Positions 26,398 through 34,558 of a stretch of DNA of 64,000 nt are shown here, piece by piece (the stretch's first letter is position 1; the number at the start of each line of letters is the position of its first letter). The stretch lies in NCBI GenBank assembly GCA_015056145.1, contig SVGY01000002.1, positions 62,001-126,000 of the forward strand, given 5' to 3'. A program made the position numbers and the translations under genes. The notes beneath the pieces were generated by a model. The model did no database searches, was not told the origin of the DNA, and saw nothing but the letters and a program-made list of their open reading frames with translations. The DNA is from Clostridiales bacterium (lineage in GTDB: Bacteria > Bacillota > Clostridia > Christensenellales > Aristaeellaceae).

Positions 26398-27999
26398 TTA
26401 TGCTTCCAGGCCTGCGCACAGCCCGTCCACAGCAGCGGAAACAATGCCGCCCGCATGGCCTGCGCCCTCTCCCAGGGGATAGATCCCTCCCAGAGGACTC
26501 TGCCGCCCTTTGTCCCTGAGCATGCGCAGCGGTGCAGAGGAGCGGGTTTCCGGGCCGGTCAGCAATGCATCGGGATGGTCGAATCCCTTCAGCCTTTGCC
26601 CCAGCTTCGGCAGGGCATAACGATAATTGTCCAGAACAAAGCCCGGCAGGCAGCAAGCCAGATCCCCGGGGGTCACACCGGGCCGGTAAGTGGGTTCAAC
26701 CTCGCCGAAGGCTTTGGTTTCACGGCCTTTGAGCAGATCCTCCACCCGCTGGCAGGGCGCACAGTAGCCGCCTGCAGCACGGAAGGCTGCCTCTTCGATC
26801 TTCTTCTGAAAATCCACTCCGGCAAGGGGGTGTTCACTGCCAAAGTCCCCGGGATGAACGCCCACCAGCAGGGCGGCGTTGGAATTTCTGCCGTCCCGTG
26901 CATGGCGGCTCATGCCGTTTACATTGATGGTGCCTTTTTCATGCACTGCGGAGATCACCTGTCCGCCGGGGCACATGCAGAAGGTGTATACGCCCCTTTT
27001 GTCGGCCGTGGGCACATTCAGCTTGTACTCCGCAGGGGGGAGGGCAGGGTGGCCTGCGGCTCCGCCGTACTGGGCACGGTCGGTGTTCTTTTGCAGATGC
27101 TCAATCCTTGCTCCGATGGCGAAGGGCTTCTGCTCCATGGGCAGGCCCAGATTATTGAGCATGCGGTAGGTATCCCGGGCGCTGTGACCGATGCAGAGGA
27201 ACAGCTGGTTTACCGGCAGCTCATCCTCGCCCTTTTCATCCCTGATCCGGATGGCCTGCACCCGACCCTCCCGCAGAAGAATATCCGTCATTTTGCACTG
27301 AAAGCGCACTTCGCCGCCCAGTGCCATCAGCCTGCGCCGTGCGGAGTAGAGCACGCCCCGGAGCACATCCGTGCCGATGTGAGGCTTCTGCTGGGTGAGG
27401 ATGCTTTCCGGCGCACCGCAGGCATAAAGCGTGCTGAGCACCGTCTGAATATGAGGACTGCTGAGACCGCAGGTCAGCTTTCCATCGCTGAAGGTCCCTG
27501 CGCCACCCTCGCCGAAGAGCACATTGCTCTCCTCGTCCAGCAAGGCATTTTCCTCAAAGGCAGCTATATCCTCGGCACGCTGTTCCACGGGCTTGCCCCG
27601 CTCTATCAGTAGCGGCTTTGCCCCCCGCCTTGCCAGCGCCAGTGCACAAAACAGACCCGCCGGGCCCGCTCCCACCACAATGGGCCGCATACGGTCGCCC
27701 CAGGGTTCAGTTTTCATACTGAACACGTCCGGCGACTGCGGTTTTCTTTCCACCACAGCAGCCTGATTGGGTTTGAATTTTGCAGCCAGCTTTGCTTCAC
27801 CGCCGCCAAGGATCTCAGCATCCACTGTCAGGGCAAAATGTACATCGCCCTTGTCCCGGGCATCCACGCTGCGTTTTTTGATCTCCACCGCACCGATGCG
27901 GTTTTCCTGCACCTTGAGGTAGGCAGCGCAGAGACGGCGCAGGTTCTTTTCCTCCGGCTTCATGGACAGAGGCAGTTTCAGCTGATGGATACGGAGCAT
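26398..27999 (-). CDS. FAD-dependent dehydrogenase (COG2509-like)
   Basis: 533 residues. A roughly 100-residue N-terminal domain precedes a Rossmann FAD-binding motif VVGAGPAGLFCALALARRG near residue 108, then GEGGAGTFSDGKL near 163, FLCIGHSARDTY and a C-terminal GEGAGHAGGI FAD contact. This matches the uncharacterised FAD-dependent dehydrogenase family common in Firmicutes. Reaction and substrate are unknown. A TCAGGAGG site precedes the ATG. It is first in a likely three-gene minus-strand unit with the HAD phosphatase and lipid kinase genes. Confidence 0.85.
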   Translation of the reverse strand: MLRIHQLKLPLSMKPEEKNLRRLCAAYLKVQENRIGAVEIKKRSVDARDKGDVHFALTVDAEILGGGEAKLAAKFKPNQAAVVERKPQSPDVFSMKTEPWGDRMRPIVVGAGPAGLFCALALARRGAKPLLIERGKPVEQRAEDIAAFEENALLDEESNVLFGEGGAGTFSDGKLTCGLSSPHIQTVLSTLYACGAPESILTQQKPHIGTDVLRGVLYSARRRLMALGGEVRFQCKMTDILLREGRVQAIRIRDEKGEDELPVNQLFLCIGHSARDTYRMLNNLGLPMEQKPFAIGARIEHLQKNTDRAQYGGAAGHPALPPAEYKLNVPTADKRGVYTFCMCPGGQVISAVHEKGTINVNGMSRHARDGRNSNAALLVGVHPGDFGSEHPLAGVDFQKKIEEAAFRAAGGYCAPCQRVEDLLKGRETKAFGEVEPTYRPGVTPGDLACCLPGFVLDNYRYALPKLGQRLKGFDHPDALLTGPETRSSAPLRMLRDKGRQSPLGGIYPLGEGAGHAGGIVSAAVDGLCAGLEA

Positions 28000-28028
28000 A
28001 TTTCCTCCTGAGAAAACATAGGCTTTAT

Positions 28029-28046
28029 TTGGGGATATTTCCCCAA
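28029..28046. promoter_or_regulatory. Palindrome between promoter region and start of the FAD-dehydrogenase gene
   Basis: TTGGGGATATTTCCCCAA has 7-bp arms around a 4-base centre, 30 bases upstream of the start codon. On the minus strand a weak promoter (TTGCAT, 17 bases, TACCAT) precedes it. It could be an operator or an mRNA hairpin; this is inference. Confidence 0.4.
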
Positions 28047-28094
28047 TAATATGGTATCACAGGCCAGGAATCGATGCAAGTGGCCTGCGCCTTA

Positions 28095-28123
28095 TTGACG
28101 TATACGCCGGAAAATGATAGACT
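28095..28123 (+). promoter_or_regulatory. Promoter of the DUF368 gene
   Basis: TTGACG (28095-28100), 17 bases, TAGACT (28118-28123). Between it and the start lies an ATCCATGG/CCATGGAT inverted repeat (28131-28161) followed by TTTTCTT, which could act as an attenuator. Confidence 0.7.
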
Positions 28124-28186
28124 CATGGTTATCCATGGAAAAAAGACATTACCCCATGGATTTTCTTAGAAAACGGAGGATTCCCA

Positions 28187-29074
28187 ATGGATAATCAACA
28201 GGTAGAAAAGTTCAGCGTAAAACAGCTGCTTCTTCGCATTATTCAGGGTGCGCTCATTGGCGCAGGCGCAGTGCTTCCCGGTGTATCCGGCGGCGTGCTG
28301 GCGGTACTTTTCGGTATTTACAAACCCATCATGCGCCTTCTGGCCCATCCTTTCAAAGAACTGAAAAACAGCCTTCGCCAGCTGTGGCCTATTCTTCTGG
28401 GGTTTGTGATTGGCTACATCGGCATTGCCAAGCTGCTCTCCGAGGTGCTTACCCGCTATGAAACCCAGGCTCTTGCCTTGTTCGTCGGCATGACCATTGG
28501 TATTATGCCCTCCCTTTTCCGGGAAGCCGGAGAGCAGGGCCGCAATGGCAAAAGCTGGATTTCCCTGGGTGTAACATTTATCTGTGCCCTTACGCTGCTT
28601 TCCCTTGCACGCATCCTTGAGATAACCATCGTTCCCAATTTCCCGTGGAACATGTTCGGCGGCTTCTGCCTTGTGCTTTCCGTGATCGTGCCCGGCATGA
28701 GTTCCTCCGTTCTTTTGCTCCCCCTGACTGCCACCAACGCTGCCGGGGAGACCTTCACCTTCTATGAGCACATTACCGGCGCCATCGGCAATCTGGATTT
28801 TGCAGTGCTGCTGCCTGTAGGCGTGGGTGCTGTACTTACGCTGGTACTGCTTACCAAAGCAGTGGACTGGCTGCTCAACAACCACTATTCCGTTACTTTC
28901 CACGGCATTATTGGTGTGGTAATCGCCGCTACCCTCTTTACCATACCTGTAAAAGCCTTTACCGCAAGCGTATCCAGTTGCCTGATTCATCTCCTGTTTG
29001 TGGTGCTGGGCTGCATTGCCACCCTGCTGCTGGACAAAATGAACCAGTCCGTGGAAAAACCGCCCGTGGAATGA
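28187..29074 (+). CDS. DUF368 membrane protein, probable undecaprenyl-phosphate translocase
   Basis: 295 residues, polytopic. The N-terminal GALIGAGAVLPGVSGG signature recurs in modified form as VIVPGMSSS near residue 165, the internal two-fold repeat of the DUF368 family, with about eight hydrophobic helices. Members of this family (PopT) were shown to return undecaprenyl phosphate to the cytoplasmic face for reuse in wall synthesis; applying that here is by homology. An ACGGAGG site precedes the ATG. It is monocistronic between its own promoter and a terminator. Confidence 0.88.
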   Translation: MDNQQVEKFSVKQLLLRIIQGALIGAGAVLPGVSGGVLAVLFGIYKPIMRLLAHPFKELKNSLRQLWPILLGFVIGYIGIAKLLSEVLTRYETQALALFVGMTIGIMPSLFREAGEQGRNGKSWISLGVTFICALTLLSLARILEITIVPNFPWNMFGGFCLVLSVIVPGMSSSVLLLPLTATNAAGETFTFYEHITGAIGNLDFAVLLPVGVGAVLTLVLLTKAVDWLLNNHYSVTFHGIIGVVIAATLFTIPVKAFTASVSSCLIHLLFVVLGCIATLLLDKMNQSVEKPPVE

Positions 29075-29122
29075 CCCCCATATGACACATCTGTAACAAA
29101 TATGGTATATTCTGCCAAATCT

Positions 29123-29155
29123 ACGCAGACCCGGTAATATCCGGTCTGCGTTTTT
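29123..29155 (+). terminator. Rho-independent terminator after the DUF368 gene
   Basis: ACGCAGACCCGG pairs with CCGGTCTGCGT and is followed by five T. It starts 48 bases after the stop. Confidence 0.88.
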
Positions 29156-29166
29156 CTATGTGCTAT

Positions 29167-29195
29167 TTGCTCCGGGGTCTGTTTTATGCTACAAT
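29167..29195 (+). promoter_or_regulatory. Promoter of the EEP-phosphatase/serine-hydrolase pair
   Basis: TTGCTC (29167-29172), 17 bases, TACAAT (29190-29195), 33 bases before the ATG. Confidence 0.6.
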
Positions 29196-29228
29196 ATCCC
29201 CGAAAGCCACACAAAGGAGCGTTTTCAC

Positions 29229-30284
29229 ATGAAAAAATTTCTGAAGTTTATTGGCTGTATTCTGCTGGTGATCGTTTTTGCCGCCATCGGTCTTGTAGCC
29301 TATCTTTCCATAACCGAGTTCAACCCTGAGGATATCGAGCCTGTGGAGGTGAGCGTATCCGCCCGCAGGGATCAGCCCGAGGTGGGGCAGATGCTGACCG
29401 CCATCAGCTTCAACACCGGCTATGCGGGGCTTGACCGTAGTGAGGATTTCTTCATGGATGGAGGCAAATCCGTAAAGCCCGGCAGCAAGGAACAGGTGGA
29501 AAAGAACATGCGGGCCATTCTGAGCGCCCTCACTGCCCGGGATGCAGACATCTGCCTTCTGCAGGAGGTAGACGTGAACTCCGACCGCAGCTACAACATC
29601 AACCAGATGGAGTTCTACCGCCACGGTCTGAGCCTGAACGCCGCCTATGCGCCCAACTACCGCTGCGATTTTGTGCCCTTCCCCTGGCCACCCATCGGCA
29701 AAGTGGACAGCGGCCTTGTGACCCTTACCGGCCTTGACGTGACCGGTGCCACACGGGAAAGCCTGCCCGTACCCTTCAAGTGGCCCGTGCGTGCGGCAAA
29801 CCTGAAGCGCTGCATGCTGGTGGAGCGTGTGCCCGTAAAGGATTCCGACAAGGAGCTGGTCATCGTCAATTTCCACTTGGAAGCCTATGATGACGGCGAG
29901 GGCAAGGTCGCTCAGACCCGCCAGCTGCTGGAACTGATCAAGGCTGAATACCGCAATGGCAACTACGTTATCGCCGGCGGCGATTTCAACCAGACCTTCT
30001 CCGGCGCAGAGCACATCGGCGGTAGCTGGGACGGCATGTGGACCCCCGGCATCTTTGCGGAGGATCAGCTGCCCCAGGGCCTTTCCCTGGCATATGACGG
30101 CGCAGTTCCCTCCTGCCGCAGCCTTGACCGTGCCTACGACGGCGACCGGGACAATCATGTGTTCTACATCATCGACGGCTTTATCGTTACCGACAATATC
30201 AAGGTCAACCACATCGAAACCATCGACCTCAACTTCGTCAACTCCGACCACAACCCCGTACTGCTGCAGTTTACCCTGCAATAA
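29229..30284 (+). CDS. Endonuclease/exonuclease/phosphatase-family protein, membrane-anchored
   Basis: 351 residues. An N-terminal hydrophobic helix (residues 4-27, no clear cleavage site) should anchor it with the enzyme outside the membrane. The EEP fold is marked by SFNTGY near residue 63, LLQEVD near 118, GGDFNQ near 254 and the terminal NSDHNPV with the catalytic His. These enzymes cut phosphodiester bonds in nucleic acids, phospholipids or phosphoinositides. No specificity is visible. The ATG at 29229 follows AAAGGAGC. The serine hydrolase gene starts 16 bases downstream, suggesting one transcript. Confidence 0.87.
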   Translation: MKKFLKFIGCILLVIVFAAIGLVAYLSITEFNPEDIEPVEVSVSARRDQPEVGQMLTAISFNTGYAGLDRSEDFFMDGGKSVKPGSKEQVEKNMRAILSALTARDADICLLQEVDVNSDRSYNINQMEFYRHGLSLNAAYAPNYRCDFVPFPWPPIGKVDSGLVTLTGLDVTGATRESLPVPFKWPVRAANLKRCMLVERVPVKDSDKELVIVNFHLEAYDDGEGKVAQTRQLLELIKAEYRNGNYVIAGGDFNQTFSGAEHIGGSWDGMWTPGIFAEDQLPQGLSLAYDGAVPSCRSLDRAYDGDRDNHVFYIIDGFIVTDNIKVNHIETIDLNFVNSDHNPVLLQFTLQ

Positions 30285-30300
30285 TCAGGAGGCAGATACC

Positions 30301-31713
30301 ATGACGCAATCTCCCTGGATCAACGCAAATACCCCCGAGGAAGCCGGCATTTCCTCCAAAGGCCTTCTTCAGTACCTGGACGCCGTGGAGGAATCCGGCC
30401 TGGAGCATCACTCCATCATGGTGCTGCGCCACGGCAGGCTGGCTCTTGCCATGAACTGGAAGCCCTATGATCTTCATACTCCCCACATGCTGTTTTCCCT
30501 GAGCAAATCCTTCTGTTCCGCCGCCGCAGGCTTTGCCGTAGCCGAAGGGCTGCTTGACTGGGATACCAAGGTGTACGAGCTGCTCAGCGAGCATGCACCG
30601 GAAACCGTATCCGATCAGCAGAAGAAAATCACCCTGAGCCATCTTCTGATGATGGGCAGCGGCCTTGACGAAAAATCCGACACCACCGATACCGTGGCCC
30701 AGACCCTGGGCTACGGCTGCGTGCACGAGCCCGGCAGCTGGTTCCACTACAACAGCCACGGCACTTTCCTGGTCAGCGCCATGGTGCAGAAGGTAACCGG
30801 CATGACCATCCGAGATTACCTCATCCCCCGGCTGTTTGAGCCCCTGGGCATTCCTGTTCCGGAATGGGATAAAAACTGCGAGGGGATCTGCTGGGGCGGC
30901 TGGGGCTTGCACCTGAGTACCGAAAGCATCCTCCGCTTTGGCCTCTGCCTGCTTAACAAAGGCATGTGGCAGGGCAGGCAGGTATTGCCCGAAGGCTGGG
31001 TGGAACTGGCTTCCCGCAAGCATATCGACAACTCCAATGGCAACCCCGATCCCAATAACGAATGGAATCAGGGCTACGGCTACCAGTTCTGGCGCACCCG
31101 GGGCGGCCGCTACCGTGGCGACGGCGCTTTCGGCCAGATCTGCATGATTTCCGAGGAGCAGAACATGGTGGTTGCCATCACCGCCGGCATTGACGATATG
31201 GGCAAGGAAATGGAGCTGCTCCACCGTTACCTGTTCCCTGCCGCCGATATGGAGCCCGGCACCGACGAGGATATCGCCCGGCTGAAACAGCGTGTATCCG
31301 CCTTGGCCTATCCCATCCCCGAAAACGACTTCTCCGGCAGCCTGGATGCCGGAGAATACATCGCCGAAAGCGGAAACAAGCTCATCATTGCAGCCACCGA
31401 CGATGGCTCCTGCGACCTGACCTACTGCTTCGCCGTCCGGTTCGACGAGGAAACCGAGCATAATCAGCTGCGCATGGTCATCCATCCCGGCAAGGAAACG
31501 GAGGGCGATGTTTCCCTGGGCGAAATGATCGGCGTTCATGGCAAATCCCGTCTTTCCGGCGGATGGAAAAACGGCGTGTTCCATCTGCTGCTCCGGATGG
31601 TCGATGGCCCCCTTACCGTCAAGGGGGAATTTACTCCCGTTGCGGACGGCATTGTCATGAAGCTGTACGGCACTGCCTTCCCCGGTGGCGAGGAAACCCT
31701 GAAAAAAGCCTGA
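30301..31713 (+). CDS. Beta-lactamase-fold serine hydrolase
   Basis: 470 residues. Residues about 10-310 form a class C beta-lactamase/penicillin-binding-like fold with SLSKSF (Ser-x-x-Lys nucleophile) near residue 67, the YNS tyrosine motif near 150 and a GDGAFGQ segment in place of the KTG/HxG strand. A C-terminal beta domain of about 130 residues follows. There is no signal peptide, so it is probably cytoplasmic and likely an esterase or peptidase rather than a true beta-lactamase. The ATG follows CAGGAGG. It is the second gene after the EEP phosphatase. Confidence 0.86.
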   Translation: MTQSPWINANTPEEAGISSKGLLQYLDAVEESGLEHHSIMVLRHGRLALAMNWKPYDLHTPHMLFSLSKSFCSAAAGFAVAEGLLDWDTKVYELLSEHAPETVSDQQKKITLSHLLMMGSGLDEKSDTTDTVAQTLGYGCVHEPGSWFHYNSHGTFLVSAMVQKVTGMTIRDYLIPRLFEPLGIPVPEWDKNCEGICWGGWGLHLSTESILRFGLCLLNKGMWQGRQVLPEGWVELASRKHIDNSNGNPDPNNEWNQGYGYQFWRTRGGRYRGDGAFGQICMISEEQNMVVAITAGIDDMGKEMELLHRYLFPAADMEPGTDEDIARLKQRVSALAYPIPENDFSGSLDAGEYIAESGNKLIIAATDDGSCDLTYCFAVRFDEETEHNQLRMVIHPGKETEGDVSLGEMIGVHGKSRLSGGWKNGVFHLLLRMVDGPLTVKGEFTPVADGIVMKLYGTAFPGGEETLKKA

Positions 31714-31726
31714 CAGGGCCTGCAAC

Positions 31727-31756
31727 TTGCACAGGCATTGCCTGCTGTGGTACAAT
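31727..31756 (+). promoter_or_regulatory. Promoter of the secreted 513-residue protein gene
   Basis: TTGCAC (31727-31732), 18 bases, TACAAT (31751-31756), 38 bases before the ATG. Confidence 0.6.
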
Positions 31757-31794
31757 AATCTGTAATCCATCATTTTTTGAGGGGCGTGAAACAG

Positions 31795-33336
31795 ATGCGA
31801 AAGATTCTGCCTGCATTGCTGCTGCTTTTGCTGCTTTGTATTGGCGTATGCTCCACTGCGTCTGCCGAGGTATATGTGCTGGATGAGCTGTATGCCAATG
31901 TGGATGTTCCCGCAGAGTTCACTATCGTGCTCCGGCCCGGTTATCTGGAAAAATATGCCGAATGGCTGGAAAGCAAGGGCGGCAGCCTGGAAGAAACCAC
32001 CAACGACTTCATCCGCCGGGGTGTGCTTTTGCAGTGCTGGAACGAGGAAGGCGACCTGTGCTTTGAGGTGACTGCCACCCAGAACGAAAACACTCTGCTG
32101 ATCTATGATGTGAACAAACAGAGCGAATCCGTTCGCCGCACATACCGACTCAGCCATTATCCCCGCAACGAGTTTGAGCAGCAGGGCTACACCTTCACCG
32201 ATGCCACCTGGAAGAACCATTCCCGCAGCGACCGTTTTCTGGTACTGCCCTACCGTCGCACTGAAATGGGCGAAACCCTGTACCGTGGCTTCATGCGCCG
32301 CACCATCCGCAACGGCTATGAAATCACCCTGGACCTGCAGGTGCACGGCCGCAGTTCCTCCAACAAGGACAACAACCTGCTCAACGATATCTGGGATACC
32401 TTCACCTTTGTGGAGATCCACGATATGCCTGCTGCTGCCAGCGCCAAGGTGAACATCACCACGCCGCCGCCCCGGGAGACCAACGAAAACAACTTCATCA
32501 TGGAAGGCACCGCTGCGGAGGGCGTGAAGCTGACCTCCGTGGTGATTGGCCTGAACTATAAAACGCCCCTTCTGTACGAAGTGGTGGTGGGCGACAGTGG
32601 CAAATTCAAAATTCCCGTTTCCCTGCCCAAGGAAGGCGTGTACATGATGACCATCACCGGCGAGCACGAAGGCGAAGACGTCATTGAGCTGGCCTATCCC
32701 ATCACCTATTCCCGCACGCTGCTTACCGTAAACGTTACCAGCGAAGTTCCCTCTGTGATCGAAACCGGCGACCTGCACATTACCGGCACCTCCGAGCCCG
32801 GCGCAGAAATCCAGCTGTTCCTGAACTCTGAGGCGGTGGATACCAAAAAGGTTACCAGCAAGGGCAAATTTGCCGTTGATTTTTCCTTCCCCGAAGAGGG
32901 CGTATACGAGCTGACCATGGTATTTTCCAAAAAGGGACTGGGTGACCGGCGTATCAGTTATACCATCAGCCGCAAGTGGTCCGATGCCGATACCCTTAAG
33001 CAGTTGGAAAAAGACGCCATCAAGCCCTCCTACAAAAACCTTGTAAACAAGATGAGCGGCTACGAAGGGCGCATCATGGGCTACACCGGCTATGTGATGA
33101 GCGCAAGCCAGAGTGGCGACGAATGGATCATGCAAATGGCCCTTTCCCGCAAGAATTCCAAGTATTCCAACTACATCCTTGTGATCTGCCCGGAAGAACC
33201 CGCCTATGCCGTCGGTTCTAAAGTGCTGATGTACGGCACCTGCCTGGGCATGTCCGCAAGTGTGGATGGAGAAGGCGAAGAGGTTGGCGAAAGCTATCCC
33301 TGCTTTGAACTGTTGCTGCTTACAGATCCCAAATAA
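31795..33336 (+). CDS. Secreted protein with Ig-like domains, function unknown
   Basis: 513 residues. A signal peptide (MRKILPALLLLLLL, cleavage after STASA near residue 22) is clear. Residues about 25-215 form an unfamiliar N-terminal domain. Two beta-sandwich segments follow (about 220-310, INFIMEGTAAEG-like start, and 312-400, LHITGTSEPGAEIQLF) resembling bacterial Ig-like repeats. A C-terminal domain of about 110 residues (SGYEGRIMGYTGYV) could be OB-fold-like; that is a guess. The ATG at 31795 is preceded by GAGGGG, and the in-frame start at 31777 lacks a site. It may act in the wall or as a stress or adhesion factor; nothing specific is visible. Confidence 0.75.
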   Translation: MRKILPALLLLLLLCIGVCSTASAEVYVLDELYANVDVPAEFTIVLRPGYLEKYAEWLESKGGSLEETTNDFIRRGVLLQCWNEEGDLCFEVTATQNENTLLIYDVNKQSESVRRTYRLSHYPRNEFEQQGYTFTDATWKNHSRSDRFLVLPYRRTEMGETLYRGFMRRTIRNGYEITLDLQVHGRSSSNKDNNLLNDIWDTFTFVEIHDMPAAASAKVNITTPPPRETNENNFIMEGTAAEGVKLTSVVIGLNYKTPLLYEVVVGDSGKFKIPVSLPKEGVYMMTITGEHEGEDVIELAYPITYSRTLLTVNVTSEVPSVIETGDLHITGTSEPGAEIQLFLNSEAVDTKKVTSKGKFAVDFSFPEEGVYELTMVFSKKGLGDRRISYTISRKWSDADTLKQLEKDAIKPSYKNLVNKMSGYEGRIMGYTGYVMSASQSGDEWIMQMALSRKNSKYSNYILVICPEEPAYAVGSKVLMYGTCLGMSASVDGEGEEVGESYPCFELLLLTDPK

Positions 33337-33348
33337 CCGATAAAAAAC

Positions 33349-33936
33349 CCGAAGCTTCACGCTTCGGGTTCTGGCTGTCAAAAATGCACAGGGTGCAGGG
33401 GGATCATCCCCCTGCCGGGTGTGGGCAGAGCCCACATTCCTTGTGCCGCAGCACTTTCAAGAAAGCACAGCGAGCACCGAAGGTGCAAGATTTGCGGCTT
33501 TGACTGACAAGAATGAGGTTTTTCCACAAGCTGAAACCGAAGCTTCACGCTTCGGGTTCTGGCTGTCAAAAAATGCGCAGGGTGCAGGGGGATCATCCTC
33601 CTGCCGGGTGTGGGCAGAGCCCACCTTCCTTGTGCCGCAGCACTTTCAAGAAAGCACAGCGAGCACCGAAGGTGCAAGATTTGCGGCTTTGACTGACAAG
33701 AATGAGGTTTTTCGACAAGCTGAAACCGAAGCTTCACGCTTCGGGTTCTGGCCGTAAAAAATGCGCAGGGTGCAGGGGGATCATCCCCCTGCCGGGTGTG
33801 GGCAGAGCCCACATTCCTTGTGCCGCAGCACTTTCAAGAAAGCACAGCGAGCACCAAAGGTGCAAGATTTGCGGCTTTGACTGACAAGAATGAGCTTTTT
33901 CGACAAGCTGAAACCGAAACTTCACGCTTCGGTTTT
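33349..33936. repeat. Three-copy tandem array of a 188-189-bp hairpin-rich unit
   Basis: Units begin at 33349, 33537 and 33726, with a terminal fragment at 33914. Each has a terminator-like CCCGAAGC/GCTTCGGG stem, a perfect palindrome CAGGGGGATCATCCCCCTG (damaged in copy 2) and GTGGGC-AGA-GCCCAC. The last fragment ends in a T-rich run. The first stem serves as terminator of the upstream secreted-protein gene. The interval 33337-34004 has no believable gene; the open frames across it shift register between copies because 188 is not a multiple of three. Confidence 0.92.
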
Positions 33937-34004
33937 TCTTTTTTCAAAGACAATTCGCTATTCTTGCCCGTCCTGTGGCACAGCTTCAGCGTTTGTCCGA
34001 ACAA

Positions 34005-34475
34005 TCAGCGGCAGTCCATACTCCCGCCTGCCAGAATGCTGTCCACATCCGCTGCCAGCCATGTTTCTATGCCGTCCTCGCCCTGGAGCATCATTTTGCC
34101 CGCCGCCACAAAATACACCTCTTCTTCTGCCTCGTCATTCAGAATCACTTCCAGCCCGTTTTCCGGATAAAGATATTTTCTTTGAGGCACATCGCCAATG
34201 GTGGACAGGCTCAATTTGCGCCCCTCCGAAACAAAGCTGATCAACGCCAGCCTTTCTCCGGTTTCCACAAAACTCTCCTGCTTCAGCCCCTGTTCCAACT
34301 CAAGCAGGCACGCAATATGGCAGGGGCGGTTTTCCGGGGCTTTCACCCGCAACAGCCATCGCATATCCACCGAAAAGCAGCGGCTCCTCAGCGGCAACGG
34401 AACGGCCTTGAAAGGCTGCACCCTTCCATCCACATAGATTCTCACTGTTCCCATAAACGTCTGCAATTCTTCCAT
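34005..34475 (-). CDS. Hypothetical protein
   Basis: 156 residues. I chose the ATG at 34475 (AAGAGGGGG site upstream); a longer frame to 34544 would run through the terminator of the protease gene. No signal peptide, membrane helix or known motif is visible. The sequence is mixed alpha/beta with an acidic NDEAEEEVYF stretch near residue 120. It follows the processing protease gene on the same strand, beyond that gene's terminator. I do not recognise it. Confidence 0.6.
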   Translation of the reverse strand: MEELQTFMGTVRIYVDGRVQPFKAVPLPLRSRCFSVDMRWLLRVKAPENRPCHIACLLELEQGLKQESFVETGERLALISFVSEGRKLSLSTIGDVPQRKYLYPENGLEVILNDEAEEEVYFVAAGKMMLQGEDGIETWLAADVDSILAGGSMDCR

Positions 34476-34502
34476 ATACAGGTTTTTCCCCCTCTTACCC
34501 TC

Positions 34503-34542
34503 AAAAAAGCCGCTCCCCCCGTGTATTTCCGGAAGGAGCGGC
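34503..34542 (-). terminator. Terminator of the processing-protease gene
   Basis: On the minus strand GCCGCTCC pairs with GGAGCGGC and is followed by TTTTTT, starting 16 bases after the protease stop codon. Confidence 0.85.
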
Positions 34543-34558
34543 ATTTTTCCTATTTCTG

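Noticed and set aside
25715-26656. A longer start for the HAD phosphatase at 26656
   Set aside because: It would overlap the FAD-dehydrogenase gene by 259 bases. The TTG at 26380 has a good ribosome site and places motif I at the N-terminus.
28131-28161. Inverted repeat ATCCATGG/CCATGGAT before the DUF368 gene as a certain attenuator
   Set aside because: The stem is only 8 bp and the T-run is interrupted, so it is mentioned only with the promoter.
30301-31713. Beta-lactamase resistance gene
   Set aside because: There is no signal peptide and no KTG motif, and it has an extra C-terminal domain. The fold is shared by many esterases and peptidases.
30271-33435. A minus-strand open frame of over 1000 codons opposite the serine hydrolase and secreted protein genes
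   Set aside because: Antisense artefact. It starts in the 188-bp repeat and has no recognisable motif.
33378-33925. Repeat-borne frames in the 188-bp array
   Set aside because: The unit length is not a multiple of three, so copies are read in different frames, and there is no ribosome site or conserved product.
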